From Candidatus Thorarchaeota archaeon (lineage in GTDB: Archaea > Asgardarchaeota > Thorarchaeia > Thorarchaeales > Thorarchaeaceae): 44,581 nucleotides of DNA. The position numbers were made by a program, and so were the translations under genes. The notes beneath the pieces were generated by a model. It had not been told where the DNA came from. It made no database searches and saw only the letters and a list, made by a program, of their open reading frames with translations. Shown piece by piece: positions 40,227 through 44,581 of this stretch (its first letter is position 1; every line of letters begins with the position of its first letter). The stretch spans positions 1 through 44,581 of the forward strand of contig PRDH01000069.1 in assembly GCA_003345545.1 (NCBI GenBank), given 5' to 3'.

Positions 40227-42842
40227 ATGGTCGAGCACGCCTCTGAGCGGAAACGGTGGAGGCATCCACGCGAGGGTGATGACCGGCCCGGGGAGCTGCG
40301 GAAGGCCGAGGGCGGTGTCGAGGTTCAGGAGCATGAGGCTGGGAACCGCGAGGACAGTGAAACCCGTGGGAGTGTGGAGCGTCGGCTCGGTGCTGCCATG
40401 CGGGAGCTGGAGGCTCGGGAGGGCAAGGAGGCAACGATCTCTTGGAAACTGAGAAAGGCATTCGATGACCTCGAACGGAGGGAGCAGAGAAAGGAGTCTA
40501 CCGAGGCCAAGCTCAGGGAGGCTCTGGAGAGTCTGAAGGATGATGAGGACAGCGTACAACTCACTCTTGAAGCGGCTGTTCAACTTGGCGGAACGGAGGC
40601 TGCGCGGGACAAGAACGATACGCGAGAGGGTTCTGATGTTTCAGGTCGGCATCAGATTGAAGTATCTGAGGTTGACACTGTACAGAAACGGATTGATGTA
40701 GAGAAAGAGAGTTCTCGTCAATTTGGTTATATTTCCACAAAGAATGAGTTTGATGAAGCACTTGCATGTTATCCCGAATTGGAGTTGCGTAGCAGATTTG
40801 AATCACGGTATGAAGAAGTGGTTAGATACTATGTGGCCTCCGAATCTGGGATTGAAACCTGCAAGCCAGAGCTTGTAATTGAACTTGAGAATCGTGAAGT
40901 CCGAAGGATGTATGAGGAGGCAAACGGAGGACCACCAAATGTACGAATTGAATCAATGAAAGATGTGGACGAACTAATCGAGAAACACTCTGATAACATA
41001 TCTGTATCTGAGAAGCTCTACGAAAATGCTGAAACCTACTTCAGGATCAGAAATGAGAGCGGAAAAAACCAACATCAATTGGCTGCTGAATATGGATTAT
41101 CCCAGAGCAAAATCAGCGATATTCGAAGAGGTGTTGAAACCAAACTAATCAAGACTCTTCGGATGAGAGAAGAAGAATGTACTGTCCATGATTGGGCAGA
41201 CACTCAGAGCCGTGCCCAAACGGAAAAAAACAGCACTGGACAGAGTGAGATCAAAGAACAGCGATTCTCTGTTGAAAGGTCGGCTGTGCAAAAGATTGAA
41301 CCTGAATCAATCAAAGACTCGTTCACTCAGATTCGAGAGTCTAATAGAATTGATAGAAAGAGCATCGAGGATGCCATTGAGAGAATGGTGCAAATCTCTC
41401 AAAACACAGAGAGCAGAGTGAAGATGGCGGATCTTCGACAATCTGGGATAGATTCAGTGAGAATGACCGCAGTCAGGCTAATTATTAATTTGAATACAAT
41501 GGAGATAGAGAAGCATCTCAAAGAACGCCTTAGTGTTGATGAAGTACGCATCGGATTGATTAGTGATAGGCTATATGTCTGGACCCCTAATATGTCACCC
41601 AATGATATGCTCAATGCCTGGCGAACGCAATACTTCTACCTCAACAACCATGACATGGCTAAGATGGTGGATACAGTCGGCACACATATGGACCTAGGTG
41701 ACTCAAGGCGTGAGAAGCTCAGAAATCTGAACGAGTTGATGCATCAGATGGTGCGTGTCGAAACACTATCTGATGCTATCAAGATTGATGGTGACCGTTC
41801 TCGTATGCCCGGTGAGGCTATGCATTTGCAGCGTGATATGCAAGGCATACGAAACAAGGACCTTGAAGGGATAGTCAAGAAGGTCTCTGGAATCAACGGG
41901 CACGGTGGAATAAACAATCCTAAGTTCCCAGAGGGTCACAGATTGGAGGCCCTACGCGCCAGGCTGATTGCCACCTCCCTTAGTGACTGTCATATTCGTA
42001 TTGATGCTTCAGTTGTGGAATATTATGAGCAGAACCTCCAGCGTCTTGAGCGATTAGTAAATCAAGTATTACGTGAATTTGGCGACTTTACTAATGAACC
42101 AGAATACGTGGAAAAGGACAATGTTTACAAACTAAGAATCCAGAGTCCGTATGGTCGGGCTCTAAATGAATGGGGTGTCCCATCTGGGGACAAAGCAATA
42201 CTCAATCCTTGTCTTCCAAATGAAGTCACTAAATGGTTGGCGACATCAATTATCGCATATCATGAAGATATGATTGCACAAGAGGGCCACGTTTCCCCAG
42301 GGCAAGTCAGCTGGAATCGTTCCAACACACTTCATAGTGGTGTTAAATCAGAAAAATATGACTCTGTGAACCGAATCTCGGAAGGGGAAACTAGATTGAT
42401 TCAAAGCAAGGGAAATGATTATGCTGGGAGCCCAAACGGAGCCAAGACACTACTTTGGACGACAATAGAGAATCTAAGAAAGTCGACTGAATCTGAAGAA
42501 ACCGAAGCAGCTAGAGCACTCCATGACACCATTCTAGAGAACCGTAACAAATTGATGGATGATGAGAAGAACATTGCCGAAAAACTAGGAATCGATCTCT
42601 CAATACGTCCGGTACAGGTTACATATTACCCAGAATCCGGAAGAGTTTCCGTAAAATGGGTAACTCGAACATCAAATCCTGAGGCAGTAATTCGATGGGG
42701 ACTGGTTTGTCCACCCAACCATCCTAAAAAAAGAGAGGAGCTTAAGAAGTGGATAATTGCACAGAATCCTGAAAAAGTTAGGAGAATAGCCAGAGAAGTA
42801 GAGGAGGATGGACTTCCTATTCATTCAATATGGAGGGACTAA
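40227..42842 (+). CDS. Large protein with coiled-coil repeats, helix-turn-helix and LAGLIDADG-like domain
   Basis: Up to 871 residues. The first 110 residues contain about three imperfect 21-22 residue repeats, such as KLRKAFDDLERREQ then KLREALESLKDDED, likely coiled coil, coded by GC-rich DNA unlike the AT-rich rest of the gene. A helix-turn-helix lies at about 271-305 (QHQLAAEYGLSQSKISDIRR). The C-terminal third, from about residue 570, resembles a LAGLIDADG endonuclease half: LRARLIATSLSDCHI, then SVVEYYEQNLQRLERLV and GRALNEWGVPSGDKAI, ending in a domain with IRWGLVCPPNHPKKREEL. I choose ATG at 40227; a TTG at 40149 would add 26 residues. It may be a domesticated homing-endonuclease relative acting as a DNA-binding protein. 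Function unknown. Confidence 0.65.
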   Translation: MVEHASERKRWRHPREGDDRPGELRKAEGGVEVQEHEAGNREDSETRGSVERRLGAAMRELEAREGKEATISWKLRKAFDDLERREQRKESTEAKLREALESLKDDEDSVQLTLEAAVQLGGTEAARDKNDTREGSDVSGRHQIEVSEVDTVQKRIDVEKESSRQFGYISTKNEFDEALACYPELELRSRFESRYEEVVRYYVASESGIETCKPELVIELENREVRRMYEEANGGPPNVRIESMKDVDELIEKHSDNISVSEKLYENAETYFRIRNESGKNQHQLAAEYGLSQSKISDIRRGVETKLIKTLRMREEECTVHDWADTQSRAQTEKNSTGQSEIKEQRFSVERSAVQKIEPESIKDSFTQIRESNRIDRKSIEDAIERMVQISQNTESRVKMADLRQSGIDSVRMTAVRLIINLNTMEIEKHLKERLSVDEVRIGLISDRLYVWTPNMSPNDMLNAWRTQYFYLNNHDMAKMVDTVGTHMDLGDSRREKLRNLNELMHQMVRVETLSDAIKIDGDRSRMPGEAMHLQRDMQGIRNKDLEGIVKKVSGINGHGGINNPKFPEGHRLEALRARLIATSLSDCHIRIDASVVEYYEQNLQRLERLVNQVLREFGDFTNEPEYVEKDNVYKLRIQSPYGRALNEWGVPSGDKAILNPCLPNEVTKWLATSIIAYHEDMIAQEGHVSPGQVSWNRSNTLHSGVKSEKYDSVNRISEGETRLIQSKGNDYAGSPNGAKTLLWTTIENLRKSTESEETEAARALHDTILENRNKLMDDEKNIAEKLGIDLSIRPVQVTYYPESGRVSVKWVTRTSNPEAVIRWGLVCPPNHPKKREELKKWIIAQNPEKVRRIAREVEEDGLPIHSIWRD

Positions 42843-42847
42843 TATCT

Positions 42848-43642
42848 ATGAGCCATGATGTTGAAAATATAGTCGAAAACGTAATGGAAATATTCCTAGA
42901 ACTAAACAGGGCAATAATTCCATTAGAAGTCGTTATTGAGAAACTCTCGAACGACTTTGTAATCAAAGAAATCGAAGAAGCCATAGAGTATGCACAGGAG
43001 CGATTTCAGGTTGACAAGGTCCTCGACTATCCCTCTAATGAATGGAGTTCCTATGCTGGATATCCCCTTTGGCATTTGCTGAAACTTACTCCTGAAGAGG
43101 CTGCTAATCTTCAGAATCTGAAACCCGTAGATCGGGCGCTGCTGCGGCTCTTGAAGAATCAAAACACTGCTAAGCGCTTTGGTCAGATGAAATCTGATGA
43201 TGCAAGGGTTCTCTTGCGTGAACAAGGCTTTACAAATGGAGAAACAGAATTTCTATGGATTGAAGATGTTGTAGATAATCATTATGAATATGAAGACGGA
43301 AAGAATATTGAGTGGTGTCGCTTGATTCCCGAGAACGAGAAGACTGAGGAATACAAGAAAGCAGAAGAAGAGATACAGAAGGAGTTTGATAGAAAGGAAG
43401 CCTTCCGAATGTACATCGCAGACATTCATGACCTTGCTGACTTGATATTGAAAGCTGTGAGAGCAGCTCCAGAGGGCATATCCAAAAAAGACATCATCGT
43501 ACAGCTGTTCAAAGCCCCAACAAAGTATATCGAAGAGGCTTTTGAAATCGCAGCAGAAGAGAAAGAGATACTACCAGTCACACTCGCTAATGGGGAAGAG
43601 GGCTATCGCATCAACACTCATTTTGATGATGAGGATTGGTAA
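42848..43642 (+). CDS. Acidic helical protein paired with the LAGLIDADG-like gene
   Basis: A 264-residue acidic protein with no recognised family. It is mostly helical (NIVENVMEIFLELN; VIKEIEEAIEYAQERF), with a cysteine-poor middle rich in Glu and Lys (KAEEEIQKEFDRKEAFRMY). A winged-helix-like unit near the end, ILKAVRAAPEGISKKDIIVQLF, closes with the acidic tail FDDEDW. ATG at 42848 lies five bases after the previous stop with GGAGG at 42833-42837, so the two genes form an operon. Confidence 0.6.
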   Translation: MSHDVENIVENVMEIFLELNRAIIPLEVVIEKLSNDFVIKEIEEAIEYAQERFQVDKVLDYPSNEWSSYAGYPLWHLLKLTPEEAANLQNLKPVDRALLRLLKNQNTAKRFGQMKSDDARVLLREQGFTNGETEFLWIEDVVDNHYEYEDGKNIEWCRLIPENEKTEEYKKAEEEIQKEFDRKEAFRMYIADIHDLADLILKAVRAAPEGISKKDIIVQLFKAPTKYIEEAFEIAAEEKEILPVTLANGEEGYRINTHFDDEDW

Positions 43643-43684
43643 GGCAATATTAACTATGATTAAGTGGTAGCGGGTAGTGGATTT

Positions 43685-43714
43685 TTTGGCCGAATCATGG
43701 AAGTCATGATTCGC
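43685..43714 (-). other. tRNA intron in the T-loop (position 56/57)
   Basis: Removing these 30 bases restores the canonical T-loop TTCAAAT. The junctions form a textbook bulge-helix-bulge motif for the archaeal splicing endonuclease: bulge TCG (cut after TC), four-pair helix TGGT/GCCA (one G-T pair), bulge AAA (cut after AA), and an inner stem CGAATCAT/ATGATTCG with loop GACTTCC. Confidence 0.85.
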
Positions 43715-43754
43715 GAACCACCGGTCTCAGGGTTATGAGCCCTGCGGGATAGGC

Positions 43755-43784
43755 TTCGCCCATGGGCGGAGAATCCGCTCTAGA
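43755..43784 (-). other. tRNA intron in the D-loop (boundaries approximate)
   Basis: Removing 30 bases with these ends restores a D-loop AGCCAGGCCTA with the conserved GG. The splice motif is relaxed: helix AGCC/GGCG has three pairs of four, and the inner hairpin GCGGA-TTC-TCCGC is separated from it by an internal loop. The ends could be shifted by a few bases. Confidence 0.6.
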
Positions 43785-43918
43785 CTGGCTTCCCCAACCC
43801 GCTTTACTTAAACCATTGTTTGAGCAAACGCAAGTGTGTGGCCCAGAAGGACCTCTACCGGCGTTGCTTAGACGGGGAACGGCTGTGGCGAGTATTAAAG
43901 TTATTCGTAGGGCAGGTC

Positions 43919-43945
43919 TGTAGACACTCTTATCAGGCTGCAGAG
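43919..43945 (+). repeat. 27-base direct repeat, copy 1
   Basis: Copy 1 of a 27-base sequence starting TGTAGACACTCTTATC, 25 of 27 bases identical to copy 2 at the window end. It lies at the expected transcription start of the membrane protein gene, about 22 bases after TATTAAAG (43893-43900), and 20 bases before the start codon. Confidence 0.75.
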
Positions 43946-43965
43946 CATAGACATGGTGAGTGGAG

Positions 43966-44553
43966 ATGGGAGATTCGAGGTTACTCACACGGTTCCGCGA
44001 GTTCTGCATGGCCTATAGGGCCAAGTATGCTTTCGAAGGTGTTGTCGAGGATCTACAGTCATTGAAGCTTGTTGGGCCAGAGCGCCTCCCCAGGGGTATG
44101 TTGGTTCGTGGTACGGTGGGTCCAAGATTTGTTCAATTCGAGTCTGAGCGAATGCCTCCTGTGACCATCGGAGATACGGTCATAGTAGTGGGACTGGATG
44201 GATGGCGAGGCGAGAACAGTGTTCTTCCCGCAGTACTTCTCAATCCAACAGAAAGATATGCATGGTTCTTCGGAGACCTTCGGCATAGAATGACCTGTAA
44301 CATGGCACTCTGGAACACATCTGTGATTTTTGCTGTTGCTTTTGGTATATTCTTGATAGCGAAGCAGATTCCGCCGCTACGAGAGATCTGGAGCTATGTT
44401 CTTTCCTTGCTGTTCCTTATAGTAGCTTTCTTCGCCGAACCGTTTGTTCTGAAATACAACGAACGACCTAGATTGTATTACTGTGATGAGAAGACATGGC
44501 ATGCACTCACTGCTGAGCTAGCAGAGAGATTTGGCATTAAGGCTTCAGTATGA
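43966..44553 (+). CDS. Membrane protein with N-terminal soluble domain
   Basis: A 195-residue protein. The N-terminal half (GMLVRGTVGPRFVQFESE and VTIGDTVIVVGLDGW) has a beta-barrel pattern like a small OB or SH3-like domain. Two membrane segments follow (ALWNTSVIFAVAFGIFLIA and YVLSLLFLIVAFFAEPF) and a charged C-terminal tail. ATG at 43966 has GGTGAG five bases upstream. No family recognised with confidence; overall plan recalls NfeD-like membrane proteins, in reversed order. It is flanked by two copies of a direct repeat. Confidence 0.65.
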   Translation: MGDSRLLTRFREFCMAYRAKYAFEGVVEDLQSLKLVGPERLPRGMLVRGTVGPRFVQFESERMPPVTIGDTVIVVGLDGWRGENSVLPAVLLNPTERYAWFFGDLRHRMTCNMALWNTSVIFAVAFGIFLIAKQIPPLREIWSYVLSLLFLIVAFFAEPFVLKYNERPRLYYCDEKTWHALTAELAERFGIKASV

Positions 44554-44554
44554 G

Positions 44555-44581
44555 TGTAGACACTCTTATCGGGCTGCGGAG
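44555..44581 (+). repeat. 27-base direct repeat, copy 2
   Basis: Second copy of the 27-base repeat, starting one base after the stop codon of the membrane protein gene and running off the window. It differs from copy 1 at two positions (both A to G). Confidence 0.75.

Larger units (their letters stand above)
43665..43803 (-). tRNA. Initiator tRNA-Met (CAT) with two introns
   Basis: Minus-strand gene with encoded CCA (43665-43667) and A73. Acceptor stem AGCGGGT (43803-43797) pairs with ACCCGCT (43675-43669), with the A1-T72 pair of archaeal initiators. The anticodon arm CAGGG-CTCATAA-CCCTG (43744-43728) has three G-C pairs beside the loop, another initiator mark, and the anticodon CAT at 43737-43735. 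D-stem GGGA/TCCC and T-stem GGTGG/CCACT are present. The D-loop region is 41 bases and the T-loop region 37 bases instead of about 11 and 7, so an intron of about 30 bases lies in each. Mature length is 76 plus CCA. Confidence 0.93.

Noticed and set aside
40206..40583. Long minus-strand and second plus-strand frames in the GC-rich start of the gene at 40227
   Set aside because: Explained by high GC and repeat structure of the coding frame; low-complexity translations.
1..44581. CRISPR arrays, insertion sequences, rRNA genes
   Set aside because: No regularly spaced repeats, no transposase and no rRNA-like stretches seen anywhere in the window.

Overview
This is archaeal chromosome. The informational genes settle that: the small subunit of DNA polymerase D, Orc1/Cdc6, two PCNA sliding clamps, the primase small subunit, a GINS protein, RNA polymerase subunit L, transcription factor S, exosome Csl4, ribosomal protein L15e and the RNase P proteins Pop5 and Rpp30. 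The mix of heterodisulfide reductase modules, acyl-CoA dehydrogenase, a JAMM protease and a secreted beta-helix protein with a C-terminal membrane anchor fits an Asgard archaeon, perhaps a thorarchaeote. That assignment is inference; nothing in the window proves it. Many genes start with GTG or TTG behind a clear GGAGG or GGTGA site.

Layout. 1-2000 (minus): a phosphohexomutase, cut by the window edge, behind an AbrB-PhoU regulator. 2020-12455: a replication and transcription island with polymerase D small subunit, Orc1/Cdc6, a candidate replication origin, a METTL5-like methylase, Csl4, Rpo11, an RNase III-like protein, TFS, a small protein of possible OB fold, two tandem PCNAs, PriS and GINS. 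12483-20957: a redox operon, HdrC-HdrB-HdrA-HdrA/MvhD fusion, then a large protein with two winged-helix-like segments and two ferredoxin clusters, then an acyl-CoA dehydrogenase. 20958-26965: small membrane proteins, a cupin, a frame-broken membrane protein, a free-standing MvhD coupled to a transporter, an M24 peptidase and two acetyltransferases. 27047-30037: an FTR1 iron permease, an HD-domain protein, an Lrp regulator and a JAMM protease. 30000-32220 (minus): the L15e-COG1325-Rpp30-Pop5 operon, with a structured element in front of L15e. 32283-39748: phosphoglycerate dehydrogenase, flavin reductase, YchF GTPase, a Fur-like regulator divergent from a Dps-like ferritin, and exported proteins. 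40227-43642: a two-gene unit of unknown role (helix-turn-helix plus LAGLIDADG-like protein, then an acidic protein). 43665-43803: an initiator tRNA-Met gene with two non-canonical introns. 43966-44553: a membrane protein between two copies of a 27-base repeat.

How it fits together. Most of the replisome surrounds the candidate origin. The Hdr operon looks like a flavin- and iron-sulfur-based electron-transfer complex with no hydrogenase nearby; its acyl-CoA dehydrogenase neighbour suggests a link to fatty-acid or acyl-CoA oxidation. Iron handling appears twice (FTR1; Fur with ferritin), each with an inverted repeat in its promoter region. The most unusual items are the twice-interrupted initiator tRNA, the winged-helix/ferredoxin protein, the structured L15e leader and the 40-43.6 kb gene pair.
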